Positions 25,076 through 34,643 of a DNA stretch of 64,000 nt are shown here, piece by piece; position 1 is the first letter of the stretch, and every line of letters begins with the position of its first letter. Under the pieces are notes generated by a model. The model searched no databases, was not told where the DNA came from, and saw nothing but the letters and a program-made list of their open reading frames with translations. The position numbers and the translations under genes were made by a program. The DNA lies in the NCBI RefSeq assembly GCF_007725405.1, contig NZ_CP042163.1:2046001-2110000 (forward strand), read 5' to 3'. Source of the stretch: Shouchella miscanthi (lineage in GTDB: Bacteria > Bacillota > Bacilli > Bacillales > Bacillaceae_D).

Positions 25076-26371
25076 TTGGATATATCTACAGTCATTAACC
25101 TTTTAGGTGTAGCACTATTAATCATTCTTACAGCTTTTTTTGTAGCATCAGAATTTGCGATTGTAAAAGTAAGAAGTACTCAGTTAGAGCCTCATATTGA
25201 AGGTGGAAGTAAGCGCGCTCTTGCCGCAAAGAAAGTTACGAGTAATTTAGATGAATATTTATCTGCCTGTCAATTAGGGATAACCATTACAGCTCTTGGA
25301 ATCGGACGCTTAGCAGAACCAACCTTTGAAAGGATGCTTCATCCGATTATCGGAGAATTGTCGACGAATGAAGCGTTCGTTACAACGTTATCCATCTTTG
25401 TTTCCTTTGCATTTGCTACATTTCTTCACGTTGTAATTGGTGAGCTAGCACCAAAAACCATTGCTATTCAAAAAGCTGAGCAAGTGACACTTTTTATCGG
25501 CCAGCCACTCGTTTGGTTTTATCGATTGTTATATCCATTTATTTGGGTACTGAACGGGTCAGCTCGATTACTTATCAAAGTATTAGGGTTTAAGCCGATG
25601 AGTGAACATGAAGTACATCACTCAGAAGAAGAGCTTCGCCTCATTCTTTCAGATAGTTTAAAAAGTGGTGAGATTAATCAATCGGAATTTAACTATGTCA
25701 GTAAGGTGTTCGAGTTTGATGAACGAATAGCAAAAGAAATTATGGTACCACGTACAGAAATGGTGACGATTTCTCTTGATTATACCGATGAAGACATTCT
25801 GTCGTTAATAAAAAACCATAGCTTCACACGATACCCAGTTATAGGCGAAGACAAGGATTCAATTGTTGGAATACTGAATGTGCGTGATTTTCTATCGTCT
25901 CTTCTTTCAAAAGAAGGAAGAAATCAGCTTGGAGAGATTGTTTATCCGGTTATTACGGTATTTGAAACGGTGCGTATCCGCGATATTTTAATTGAAATGC
26001 AACAAAAACATATTCATATGGCTATTTTATTCGATGAATATGGTGGGACAGCAGGTCTATTGACCCTCGAAGACATTCTTGAAGAGATTGTTGGTGACAT
26101 TCGGGATGAATATGATGTAGACGAGCCAAACGTCATTGAAGAAATAGAACCAAACCATTACCGAATTCAAGGTCAAACGCCAATTCACGATGTGAACCAA
26201 GTGCTTGCACTCGATTTAGAGTCAAATGACGCAGAAACAATCGCAGGGTGGTTGTATGAACAACAGTACGATTTAGCAGAAGGAGACGAAATTCCCTACA
26301 AGGGCTATACGTTTATTATTCGGCATTTAAATGGCAATCAGCTTCACGAAGTGGATATTTTAAAAACGTAG
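25076..26371 (+). CDS. CNNM/CorC (hemolysin C-like) family protein
   Basis: This 431-residue protein has an N-terminal DUF21/CNNM membrane domain of three to four helices, ending in VIGELAPKTIAIQ. A pair of CBS domains (about 205-335, containing the PRTEMV segment) and a C-terminal CorC_HlyC domain (about 345-430) follow. The family exports Mg2+ or Co2+ or regulates Mg2+ balance. The start is TTG 25076 with AGAGGGG 6 bases upstream. The 244-base gap before it shows no recognisable M-box. It ends at a terminator. Confidence 0.9.
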   Translation: MDISTVINLLGVALLIILTAFFVASEFAIVKVRSTQLEPHIEGGSKRALAAKKVTSNLDEYLSACQLGITITALGIGRLAEPTFERMLHPIIGELSTNEAFVTTLSIFVSFAFATFLHVVIGELAPKTIAIQKAEQVTLFIGQPLVWFYRLLYPFIWVLNGSARLLIKVLGFKPMSEHEVHHSEEELRLILSDSLKSGEINQSEFNYVSKVFEFDERIAKEIMVPRTEMVTISLDYTDEDILSLIKNHSFTRYPVIGEDKDSIVGILNVRDFLSSLLSKEGRNQLGEIVYPVITVFETVRIRDILIEMQQKHIHMAILFDEYGGTAGLLTLEDILEEIVGDIRDEYDVDEPNVIEEIEPNHYRIQGQTPIHDVNQVLALDLESNDAETIAGWLYEQQYDLAEGDEIPYKGYTFIIRHLNGNQLHEVDILKT

Positions 26372-26379
26372 TAGAAAAG

Positions 26380-26407
26380 AAGACCATCAATTAGGTGGTC
26401 TTTTTTA
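26380..26407 (+). terminator. Terminator after the CNNM/CorC gene
   Basis: AAGACCA (26380-26386) pairs with TGGTCTT (26396-26402), followed by a T run. Confidence 0.8.
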
Positions 26408-26559
26408 TGTGAAGTTTATGAAGCTCTAGCAGGGAAGATTAAAAAAACACTTCATATATCCTTTACGCAAGGTTAATCTTTCGCTTGTAAAGTTACTTGT
26501 GGAGGTGGTCGTTACAATTATTCATGGTACAGTTGATTTCATTTTCAGGAGGTACATAA

Positions 26560-27687
26560 TTGAAAAATCACGTAGAGCTGAATCAGTTGTGTAAAAGTTA
26601 TGATGGGCAGACCTTTGTTATTGAAGATGTGGGAGTAACGATTCATGAAGGCGAGTTTTTTGTTTTAGTTGGCCCCTCTGGATGTGGCAAAAGTACTTTG
26701 CTACGAATGATTGCTGGCCTCGAAAAAATCAGCGCTGGGGAGCTTAAACTTTATGAAAAAATAGCCAATCATTTATCACCGAGTGAGCGCGAACTATCAA
26801 TGGTATTTCAAAATTACGCCTTATATCCACATTTAACAGTGAAAGAAAACATAGTATTCGGATTGAAGGTTAGAAAAGTTAAAAAACTCGACAGGGAAGC
26901 GCGATGCATAGAAGCTGCTGAAATGCTTGGCTTAATTCCTTATCTAGATAGGAAGCCTAGGGAATTATCAGGAGGACAACGTCAACGCGTAGCACTTGCT
27001 AGAGCAGTTGTGAGCAAGACAAAGCTTTGTCTAATGGATGAACCTCTATCAAATTTAGACGCAAAGCTAAGAGCACAAATGCGTACAGAAATTCGTCACA
27101 TGCAACAAAAAGTTGGGATGACAATGGTTTATGTTACTCATGATCAGGTAGAGGCGATGACAATGGGGGATCGGATAATGGTTTTACGTGACGGGATTGT
27201 GCAGCAAATTGGTTCGCCACTCGCCATCTACAACAACCCTGTTAACCGCTTTGTTGCAACGTTTATTGGCTCACCTCCAATGAATGTCTCGAGAGCTACA
27301 ATTGATCGCGTAAATGGATCCATCTATTTTGCTGCAAATCAAGTAATTCAATTAACCGAATGTGAATTAAAGAAGCTTTCAGGAGATACCATCTTTGTTG
27401 GAGTGCGTCCAGAATGTATTGGTAAAAGAGAAGGGATGGAACGTCCGATTTCGCTTGAAGTAGAAGTAGATAGCAGTGAATTACTTGGAAACGAGACGGT
27501 GATCTCTTTTTCTGTTGGTGAATCTGTGTGGAAAGCAACGTGGTCTGGCCAGTGGAGACATCAGCAAGGAGAAAAAATAAGCATTTCGTTTTCTCAGGAT
27601 AAATTGTTTTTATTTGACTGTGAGACAGAAGAAACGCTTCTTGCCCCTAGCTTTAGAGATGAGGTGGTGCATCTTGGACTTAGCTGA
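26560..27687 (+). CDS. ugpC: Glycerol-3-phosphate ABC transporter ATP-binding protein (UgpC/MsmX-like)
   Basis: This is a 375-residue ATPase of the sugar CUT1 group. It has Walker A GPSGCGKST, signature LSGGQRQRVALARA, Walker B LCLMDEPLSNLDAKLR, and a C-terminal TOBE/OB regulatory domain from about residue 240. The start is TTG 26560 with AGGAGG 7 bases upstream. It is the first gene of a four-gene importer operon (ATPase, two permeases, binding protein), and the identity comes from the UgpB-like receptor. Having a dedicated ATPase is notable, because many Bacillus CUT1 importers share MsmX. Confidence 0.9.
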   Translation: MKNHVELNQLCKSYDGQTFVIEDVGVTIHEGEFFVLVGPSGCGKSTLLRMIAGLEKISAGELKLYEKIANHLSPSERELSMVFQNYALYPHLTVKENIVFGLKVRKVKKLDREARCIEAAEMLGLIPYLDRKPRELSGGQRQRVALARAVVSKTKLCLMDEPLSNLDAKLRAQMRTEIRHMQQKVGMTMVYVTHDQVEAMTMGDRIMVLRDGIVQQIGSPLAIYNNPVNRFVATFIGSPPMNVSRATIDRVNGSIYFAANQVIQLTECELKKLSGDTIFVGVRPECIGKREGMERPISLEVEVDSSELLGNETVISFSVGESVWKATWSGQWRHQQGEKISISFSQDKLFLFDCETEETLLAPSFRDEVVHLGLS

Positions 27688-28621
27688 AAGTCGCCGAGTG
27701 AATCAAAAGATCAAACAGTTGCAACAGGAAGAGAAAAAAAGCCTATGGAAACGAACGGTCAATTATAGATTGGCATTTGTTTATTTACTACCATCGCTCA
27801 TTATTTTTTCAGTATTTTTATTTTATCCAATGATACGCACGTTGTATTTAAGTTTTTTCCTAACAGACGCTCAAGGGAATTCATCATTGTTTGTAGGATT
27901 TGAAAACTACCTTTATCTCCTACAGTCTGTGACGTTTCAGAAGAGTATAAGTGCAACGTTATTATTCGTTCTGTATACAGTTCCAATCGGGATAGGTATT
28001 GCCTTTATATTAGCATTACTTGCAAACGAAAAAGTGAAAGGAATTGGGTTCTTTAGAACGGTTTTTTCCTCAACATTAGGGATGTCTGTAGCGGCTTCCG
28101 CCGTCATTTGGTTATTTTTGTTTCATCCTACGGTTGGTATGTTAAACACCCTACTTGAATTCATTGGGGTATCTGCAGTTCCTTGGTTATTAGATCCAAC
28201 ATGGGCTTTAATTTCGGTTGCTATTACTACGATTTGGATGAATACAGGATTTTCGTTTCTCATTTTATTAGGTGGATTACAAAACATCGACCAAAATCTG
28301 TATGAGAGTGCAAGAATTGATGGAGCTACATATTTCTATAAGTTAAAACGAATTACCATTCCAATGCTGTCACCGACACTGTTTTTCATTTTTACGATTA
28401 CGTTTATTCATTCTTTTCAATCGTTCGGACAAGTCGATATTCTTACAGGTGGGGGACCAGCTCATTCAACGAATTTAATTGTGTATTCCATTTATCAAGA
28501 CGCATTTATTAATTATCAATTTGGCACAGCTAGCGCACAAGCTGTGATGTTGTTTTCCGTCGTGTTTATCTTAACGTTTCTTCAATTTCATTTTGGAGAA
28601 AAGAAGGTGCATTATCAATGA
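27674..28621 (+). CDS. ugpA: Glycerol-3-phosphate ABC transporter permease
   Basis: This is a 315-residue MalF-type permease with six helices and the EAA-loop form YESARIDGATYFYKLKRIT. The start chosen is TTG 27674, 6 bases after GAGGTGG, overlapping the ATPase gene by 14 bases; an ATG at 27659 has no ribosome binding site. The N-terminal 40 residues are charged and cytoplasmic. Confidence 0.9.
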   Translation: MDLAESRRVNQKIKQLQQEEKKSLWKRTVNYRLAFVYLLPSLIIFSVFLFYPMIRTLYLSFFLTDAQGNSSLFVGFENYLYLLQSVTFQKSISATLLFVLYTVPIGIGIAFILALLANEKVKGIGFFRTVFSSTLGMSVAASAVIWLFLFHPTVGMLNTLLEFIGVSAVPWLLDPTWALISVAITTIWMNTGFSFLILLGGLQNIDQNLYESARIDGATYFYKLKRITIPMLSPTLFFIFTITFIHSFQSFGQVDILTGGGPAHSTNLIVYSIYQDAFINYQFGTASAQAVMLFSVVFILTFLQFHFGEKKVHYQ

Positions 28622-29430
28622 AAATAACAAAACTTATTTTCTTATATGCCTGTCTTTCGTGTGCTTCGTTCGTTTTTTTCTTTCCAATTCTTTATGCGAT
28701 TCTTGTTAGTTTTATGAATCATGTAGATGTAATGAATCGTGTTTTTGTTCCGACAGAATTAGAATGGCGTAATTATATTAAGGTGTTTGAATCGGTACCG
28801 CTACTCCACTATTTAAAAAACAGTTTTATTGTTTCATCTGCTTTAATGATCGGGCAACTCATAGTCTGTTCGCTATCCGCATTTGTGTTTGCCTTTATTC
28901 CCTTTAAAGGAAGATCGTTCGTTTTTGCTTTGTTTCTATCGACCCTAATGATCCCCTGGGAAGCAGCGATTATTCCAAACTTCTTAACCGTGCAGCAGTT
29001 AGGTTGGATAAATTCTTATTTGAGTTTAACTGTTCCATTTTTTGCACTTGCGTTTGGAACCTTTCTATTGCGACAACATTTTAAGACGATTCCCCATGAG
29101 CTCTATGAAGCTTCTCAAATAGAGGGATTATCGCAATTTCAATTCTTTTACAAAGTGGTGCTTCCTTATGCGAAAACAAGTCTGGTCACCTTAGGTATTT
29201 ATAGCTTTCTAACAACTTGGAATATGTATCTTTGGCCAATGCTTGTAACAACGAATGATTCAGTTAGGACTGTTCAAATTGGGTTGAAGCAATTGCAGAC
29301 AGTAGAGGTGTCAACCGATTGGGGTGTAGTGATGGCTGGGGTTGTCGTGGTCATTATTCCAACAATGCTCTTACTATTTATAGGTCAAAAACAGCTTCAG
29401 AAAGGATTAACACAAGGCGCGATAAAATGA
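28618..29430 (+). CDS. ugpE: Glycerol-3-phosphate ABC transporter permease
   Basis: This is a 270-residue MalG-type permease with six helices and the EAA loop YEASQIEGLSQFQFFYKVVLP. Its ATG overlaps the stop of ugpA (ATGA), indicating translational coupling. Confidence 0.92.
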   Translation: MKITKLIFLYACLSCASFVFFFPILYAILVSFMNHVDVMNRVFVPTELEWRNYIKVFESVPLLHYLKNSFIVSSALMIGQLIVCSLSAFVFAFIPFKGRSFVFALFLSTLMIPWEAAIIPNFLTVQQLGWINSYLSLTVPFFALAFGTFLLRQHFKTIPHELYEASQIEGLSQFQFFYKVVLPYAKTSLVTLGIYSFLTTWNMYLWPMLVTTNDSVRTVQIGLKQLQTVEVSTDWGVVMAGVVVVIIPTMLLLFIGQKQLQKGLTQGAIK

Positions 29431-29455
29431 TGAAAAGAAGAAAGGTGAGGATTTC

Positions 29456-30787
29456 GTGAAGAAAGCAGCGATGTTTTTATCAATGGGGATTGGTGTTAGT
29501 TTTTTAACAGCTTGTGGAGGTATAGAGGCAGAGGAGACCGCATCGCAATCACAAGGTTCTGATGAAGCCGTTGAGGTGGAGTTTTGGCACGGTATGGCTG
29601 GTGGATTAGGTGATACGTTAACCGAGCTTGTTGATGTGTACAATCAATCTCAGGATGAAGTGACAATTGTTCCGCAATTTCAAGGAACATATGAAGAATT
29701 ACTAACCAAGTTTCGTAGTGTAGGTGGAACACCAGATGCACCAGGACTTGTTCAAGTGTTTGAAATTGGGACAAAGTATATGGCGGAAAGTGGTCATATT
29801 ACGCCAGTTCAAGAGTGGATTGATAAAGATAGCTATGACGTTTCGCAGCTAGAAGAGAATATCTTATCTTATTACACCGTAAATGAATCACTTTACTCGA
29901 TGCCGTTTAACTCTTCTACACCAGGCCTTTATTACAATAAAGATGCTTTCGCAGAAGCTGGCTTAGACCCTGAACAACCACCTGAGACGTTTGCTGAAAT
30001 CAAGGATGCAGCAGAAGTATTGACGAAAGAAGGTCAATATGGTTTTTCAATTTTAGGGTACGGCTGGTTTTTTGAACAGTTACTCGCAACCCAAGGCGCT
30101 GATTATGTCAATATGGATAATGGACGTTCAGGCGATGCGACAGAAGCAATGTTTGGTCATGATGAAGGGCTACGGGTATTTGAATGGATGAATGAGATGT
30201 ATGAAGACGAGACGTTTGGTTATTTCGGACAAAATTGGGACGATATTCGCGCAGCATTTCAAGCGGAGCAAGTAGCGATGATTTTAGATTCCTCTGCAGG
30301 CATTAAAGAAACAGTGGAAACGGCGTCATTTGATGTAGGAGTTGGGTTTATTCCTTACGCTGATGAGCTAGATCGACATGGTGTAGTGATTGGCGGAGGA
30401 TCGATTTGGATGGCAAGCGGAATCCCAGAAAAAGAACAGGAAGCCGCATTTGAATTTTTGAAGTATTTACAAACACCAGAAGTGCAAGCAGACTGGCATG
30501 TGAATACTGGTTATTTTGCCATTCATCCTGAAGCATACGAAGAAACGATCGTACAGGAACAGCATAACAAAATCCCACAACTAAAAGCGCCGATTGAGCA
30601 ATTACAAGCAACGATTCCTTCATCAGCTACACAAGGCGCTTTCATGTCAGTGTTTCCAGAATCCCGTCAACAGGTTGTAACGGCGATGGAGAACATGTTT
30701 CAAGGGACGGAGCCGGAAGCTGCATTACAACAGGCTGTTGAAGGAACAAATCGTGCTATTGAAGTATACAATCGTTCAAATCAATAA
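29456..30787 (+). CDS. ugpB: Glycerol-3-phosphate-binding lipoprotein
   Basis: This 443-residue lipoprotein has a signal peptide ending LTAC with the lipid cysteine at residue 20. The mature part resembles E. coli UgpB closely in the ligand region: QPFNSSTP-like PFNSSTPGLYYNKDAF, AGLDPEQPPETF and GGGSIWMASG. UgpB binds glycerol-3-phosphate and glycerophosphodiesters from phospholipid breakdown. It starts at GTG 29456 after AAAGGTGAGG. No glycerophosphodiesterase gene (ugpQ) follows. Confidence 0.92.
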   Translation: MKKAAMFLSMGIGVSFLTACGGIEAEETASQSQGSDEAVEVEFWHGMAGGLGDTLTELVDVYNQSQDEVTIVPQFQGTYEELLTKFRSVGGTPDAPGLVQVFEIGTKYMAESGHITPVQEWIDKDSYDVSQLEENILSYYTVNESLYSMPFNSSTPGLYYNKDAFAEAGLDPEQPPETFAEIKDAAEVLTKEGQYGFSILGYGWFFEQLLATQGADYVNMDNGRSGDATEAMFGHDEGLRVFEWMNEMYEDETFGYFGQNWDDIRAAFQAEQVAMILDSSAGIKETVETASFDVGVGFIPYADELDRHGVVIGGGSIWMASGIPEKEQEAAFEFLKYLQTPEVQADWHVNTGYFAIHPEAYEETIVQEQHNKIPQLKAPIEQLQATIPSSATQGAFMSVFPESRQQVVTAMENMFQGTEPEAALQQAVEGTNRAIEVYNRSNQ

Positions 30788-30813
30788 AAAGTTTCTTTAG
30801 TGCAATAGTTTTG

Positions 30814-30918
30814 TTTACAGGAAAGAAGTTGTCGTGTATACTGAATGTATTCTCCCTTCAAAGAGATAAACTGATGAAACAAACCGCTAATATCACAAAT
30901 GTTAGCGGTTTGTTTTTT
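30814..30918 (+). ncRNA. Candidate small RNA of about 70 nt (orphan promoter plus terminator)
   Basis: A near-consensus promoter (TTTACA at 30814-30819, 17-base spacer, TATACT at 30837-30842) predicts a start near 30849. The strong terminator at 30877-30915 ends the transcript near 30918. Between them is a C-rich single-stranded segment, TTCTCCCTTC, which could pair with Shine-Dalgarno sequences. The only frame is a 9-codon one starting upstream of the predicted start site. The unit lies 26 bases after ugpB. This is a prediction; the hairpin could instead simply terminate the ugp operon. Confidence 0.45.
30877..30918 (+). terminator. Terminator downstream of ugpB
   Basis: AAACAAACCGCTAA (30877-30890) is exactly mirrored at 30902-30915 across an 11-base loop, and ends in a T run. 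Confidence 0.9.
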
Positions 30919-30978
30919 CGTTCTTATGCCAATTTTTAGAACGAAAGAAAAGAGGATAACCATAAAAGTATACGTGCA

Positions 30979-31013
30979 AGAAAAAAAACGTTCATGCAAG
31001 TAACATGAACGTT
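30979..31013 (-). terminator. Terminator after the adenine deaminase operon
   Basis: On the minus strand AACGTTCATG (31004-31013) pairs with 30987-30996 across a 7-base loop and runs into eight T. It lies 35 bases after the ade stop codon. Confidence 0.9.
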
Positions 31014-31047
31014 TATAATTTCACTTACCATATTAAATGAATAAAAA

Positions 31048-32757
31048 CTAAACAAACAGCGAAACAACTTTTCCTTTATTCACATCTATTAAGCCAAAGT
31101 CCGTTATTTTTAATGCTGGACTAACAGGGAGAGATAGGGTGGACACCGACATAATTGGATTATAATGTTTATAACCCAAAGCTCTCATGGATTCTACAAG
31201 CTCTTTCACATCCTGTCCAACTTTATCAAGAGGGGCTTCAGATAAAATGCCACCAACTGGAAGAGGCAGGAACGCTTTAACATCATTATTATGGGTAACG
31301 CAAAAGCCACCTTGTGCTTCAATTACGGTGTTTGCTGCTTTCACCATGTCTGCTACATTTGTTCCAATAACAAGTAGGTTATGGTTGTCATGAGAATAGG
31401 TTGTAGCAATGGCACCTTCACGAATAATATCACCAGTAATAAGCCCATGAGCCCGATTACCTGTTTTTTTGTGGCGTTCAAATGTTGCAATAAGGCGACA
31501 ATCCGATTTTTCCCACTCAAGTATACCGTCCTGAACAGAAAGCGAGACATGTGTTTCTTTGGTGAATGTGGAGCCATCCCTTACATTCATGACCCGAACT
31601 TTTTTCTCCTCTGGAGTGTTTTCCGTCTTAATGATGAAATCTTCAGCAGTTAAAAGAGGCAAATGAACGCTCTTATAAAAATGTGCTGGGAATTGGTCGG
31701 GACGCACTTGTTGTTTTTCTTTCAACAGGGCATCAAACACACAAACCCCATTTTTATAGACGGCTGAGAAGGAGAAATGATTGTTTTCATTAACAATGCA
31801 AAAGTCAGCAATTTTTCCAACCGCAATCGCACCACGATCAATCATGTTCATTCGCTTTGCCGGTGTGGCAGTACAAGCATAAATCACATCTTCGTAGCGC
31901 ATGCCTGCTTTTACAGCTTTTTCCGCAAGTATATTTAAGTGACCTTTTTCAAACAAGACATCTGTCATAATATCATCGGTAACAAAACAAAAATGTTCAC
32001 TCACATCGTGAGTCATTACATAATCAAGTACGTCATCGGTCATTGATTTTTCTTGTATTTGAACGAACATACCAGCTTCAATTCTTGCTCTCAATCCATC
32101 AACCGTTTGGTGGGTATGATCGGACCCAATACCTGAAAGCAAAATTTGATCAAGATCAAGACCAGTCAATTTCGGAACATGTCCTTCAATTGGCAAAGTT
32201 GGATAGTGTTCACGAAAATGGTTTAACACTTGATTTGTCTTTGAATCTGGGTCATGAATGACATCGACGAAGTTCATTATTTCACCGAGGCACTGAATTT
32301 GCTCTGTAGCCATTAATTCATCCATTTCTTTTATGCCAATCTCTCCACCTGTTGTTTCAAGTGAGGTAGCAGGAACAGAGCTTGGAATAGCATATAGCAT
32401 ATCAACGGTACAGTAGTCACTTGCTTGGATCATCGCTCGAACACCCTCAATACCAAATACATTCGCCATTTCATGAGGTTCGGGAACAATCGTTGTTACA
32501 CCGTTTTGTAGCAAAGCATATGAAAATGTTTCTGGTGTAACCATAGAGCTCTCAATATGAAGGTGAATATCAATTAACCCGGGTATAATAGATTTATTGT
32601 TTGCATCGATTATCGTTTTGGCAGTAAGATTTTTAAGCTCATCTTTTGAACCAATGGCAACGAATCGTCCACCATCAATCGCAAAATCAACCTCACGAAA
32701 CTGCTTCGTATAAGTATTGTAAACCTGGGCATTCGTGACAATGGTTTCAATGTGCAT
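31048..32757 (-). CDS. ade: Adenine deaminase
   Basis: This is a 569-residue metal-dependent amidohydrolase. It has GLIDIHLHIESSMVTP (metal histidines), EPHEMANVFG, GHVPKLTG and a C-terminal adenine deaminase domain with YSHDNHNLLVIG and GGFCVTHN. It deaminates adenine to hypoxanthine. The ATG at 32757 was preferred because GGAAGGGTGA lies 6 bases upstream; the GTG at 32766 is inside that site. It is the last gene of an operon with a nucleoside hydrolase and an ABC importer, so adenine probably comes from imported adenosine-like nucleosides. The B. subtilis YerA/AdeC group is the nearest I recall. Confidence 0.92.
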   Translation of the reverse strand: MHIETIVTNAQVYNTYTKQFREVDFAIDGGRFVAIGSKDELKNLTAKTIIDANNKSIIPGLIDIHLHIESSMVTPETFSYALLQNGVTTIVPEPHEMANVFGIEGVRAMIQASDYCTVDMLYAIPSSVPATSLETTGGEIGIKEMDELMATEQIQCLGEIMNFVDVIHDPDSKTNQVLNHFREHYPTLPIEGHVPKLTGLDLDQILLSGIGSDHTHQTVDGLRARIEAGMFVQIQEKSMTDDVLDYVMTHDVSEHFCFVTDDIMTDVLFEKGHLNILAEKAVKAGMRYEDVIYACTATPAKRMNMIDRGAIAVGKIADFCIVNENNHFSFSAVYKNGVCVFDALLKEKQQVRPDQFPAHFYKSVHLPLLTAEDFIIKTENTPEEKKVRVMNVRDGSTFTKETHVSLSVQDGILEWEKSDCRLIATFERHKKTGNRAHGLITGDIIREGAIATTYSHDNHNLLVIGTNVADMVKAANTVIEAQGGFCVTHNNDVKAFLPLPVGGILSEAPLDKVGQDVKELVESMRALGYKHYNPIMSVSTLSLPVSPALKITDFGLIDVNKGKVVSLFV

Positions 32758-32771
32758 ATATTTCACCCTTC

Positions 32772-33827
32772 CTATTCTACTACGACAATTTTGTTCTCTG
32801 GAAAATAAAGTGTAACGTTTCTTCCAATTTCAAGTGGCTGTCTAATTGCGGCATTCACTGTGAATGTACCGAGTGCAGTTTCAACGGTACATTGGTAGCT
32901 TCTCCCAAGAAACGTACAAATCTTGACTGTACCAGGTACATAATTGACTTGCTCAGGTGAAACGGGCTCAAGCAGTAATTCAAGATCATCTGGTCGAATG
33001 GCGCCTGTCATACCAACTTTGCTATGCTCATGCTTTTTTACATGAAATGAATGACTTCCAGCAGTTAAAAGAAGCTTGTCACCTAGATCAGAACGATTGG
33101 AAAAGTGAATAAAGTTTTTAAAGCCTATAAATTCAGCAACAAATTGGGTCTTTGGATAACGGTAAATATGTGCGGGTGTATGCAGCTGTTCAATGACACC
33201 GTTGTTCATAATGGCTACTTGATCCGAAATAGAAAAGCATTCTTCTTGATCATGAGACACGTAAACCGTTGTGATTCCTAATTCTTGCTGAATTCTTCTA
33301 ATTTCTACACGCATGCTTTCTCGTAAATTTGCATCTAAATTGCTAAGTGGTTCATCAAATAAAAGCAAATCAGGCTCAATAACGAGCGCTCGAGCAATCG
33401 CAACACGTTGTCTTTGGCCACCGGATAATTCTTTTGGAAAACGGTGTTCAAAACCGATTAAATTAACGACTTCAAGAACTTGTTTCACTCGCTTTTCGAT
33501 CTCTTGTTTTGACTGCTTGCGTAATTTCAACCCAAATGCGATGTTGTCAAAAACGGATAGGTGGGGAAATAGCGCGTAATTTTGAAATACAAATCCGAAA
33601 TTACGTTTGGAGACAGGTACTTTTGTATAATCTTGATCCTTGAATGTGAATCGACCTGCATTTGCTTCAATAAAACCAGCAATGAGACGTAAGGTCGTCG
33701 TTTTTCCGCAACCACTTGGACCAAGCAGTGAAATGAGCTGGCCTTTCTCAATTGAAAGCTCAAAGTCTTTTAAAATAGGTTGTTTCTGATACGCAACTGT
33801 AATTTGATCTAATGATAATAAAGTCAT
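32772..33827 (-). CDS. ABC transporter ATP-binding protein (PotA/FbpC-type), nucleoside operon
   Basis: This 351-residue ATPase of the spermidine/iron/thiamine importer group has Walker A GPSGCGKTT, signature LSGGQRQRVAIARAL, Walker B LLLFDEPLSNLDANLR and a C-terminal TOBE domain. GGAGG stands 7 bases before the ATG. It follows two permeases and is followed 14 bases later by ade. On sequence alone it would be called a polyamine or iron ATPase. The context argues for a nucleoside-type substrate. Confidence 0.9.
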   Translation of the reverse strand: MTLLSLDQITVAYQKQPILKDFELSIEKGQLISLLGPSGCGKTTTLRLIAGFIEANAGRFTFKDQDYTKVPVSKRNFGFVFQNYALFPHLSVFDNIAFGLKLRKQSKQEIEKRVKQVLEVVNLIGFEHRFPKELSGGQRQRVAIARALVIEPDLLLFDEPLSNLDANLRESMRVEIRRIQQELGITTVYVSHDQEECFSISDQVAIMNNGVIEQLHTPAHIYRYPKTQFVAEFIGFKNFIHFSNRSDLGDKLLLTAGSHSFHVKKHEHSKVGMTGAIRPDDLELLLEPVSPEQVNYVPGTVKICTFLGRSYQCTVETALGTFTVNAAIRQPLEIGRNVTLYFPENKIVVVE

Positions 33828-33850
33828 TGTGCATCCTCCATCGTTTAAAC

Positions 33851-34642
33851 TTAGCGTTTTGTAAAGTGGGACAATCCAACTAACCGTTCAATTAAAAACA
33901 TAAATACGGCAGTAAAGATCATTAACAGCACGGAAATGGCTGCTACAGTTGGATCGAAATAATGTTCAACATAGGTCAGCATTTGGATAGGTAAGGTACT
34001 AAGCCCTGGACCTGTTAGAAATACGGAAATATCGACGTTGTTAAACGATTCAAGAAACGCAATTAATACGCCGGCTATAATACCTGATTTGATGTTTGGA
34101 ATAATGACACGAAAAAAAGCGCCAATTCGACTTGAGCCTAAATTCATTGCGGCTTCTTCAATGGAAAAATCAAAATTTGCCATGCTCGATGCAATGACCC
34201 GAATAATAAACGGAAGCATTAAAATGGTATGTCCAATAAAAAGAGCTGCCTCAAGAGGTAAACTGTAGCTTACAATTAAGTAACGTAAAAAGGTAAAGCC
34301 TAAAACAGTTCCCGGTATTAAAATAGGTGAGACAAAAATGGCGTTTAAGATTCCCTTGCCGCGAAAATCAAAACGACTAAGGGCATAAGCAGCAGGAATA
34401 CCTAACAGTAACGCGCAAAGATTCCCGAGAAGGCTGACGAACATTGATAGCTTAAACGTATCCATAAAGGCAGATACCGTGAAAATGTTTTGATACCATT
34501 CAAGGGAGAACCCAGTTGGTGGGAATTGTAGCACGCTTGTTGGTTCAAACGATGCGACAAAAATAATCGCAAGCGGTCCAAGCAAGAACAGAAAGATACT
34601 AAAGGTAATGAGTCCGAGAGCAAAATGATTCTGTTGATTCAT
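33851..34642 (-). CDS. ABC transporter permease (PotC-type), nucleoside operon
   Basis: This 263-residue binding-protein-dependent permease has six helices and the EAA loop IEEAAMNLGSSRIGAFFRVIIP. The ATG at 34642 follows AGGAGGATCTTAA and comes one base after the stop of the preceding permease, so the two are tightly coupled. An upstream in-frame start at 34675 lacks a ribosome binding site. Confidence 0.9.
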   Translation of the reverse strand: MNQQNHFALGLITFSIFLFLLGPLAIIFVASFEPTSVLQFPPTGFSLEWYQNIFTVSAFMDTFKLSMFVSLLGNLCALLLGIPAAYALSRFDFRGKGILNAIFVSPILIPGTVLGFTFLRYLIVSYSLPLEAALFIGHTILMLPFIIRVIASSMANFDFSIEEAAMNLGSSRIGAFFRVIIPNIKSGIIAGVLIAFLESFNNVDISVFLTGPGLSTLPIQMLTYVEHYFDPTVAAISVLLMIFTAVFMFLIERLVGLSHFTKR

Positions 34643-34643
34643 T

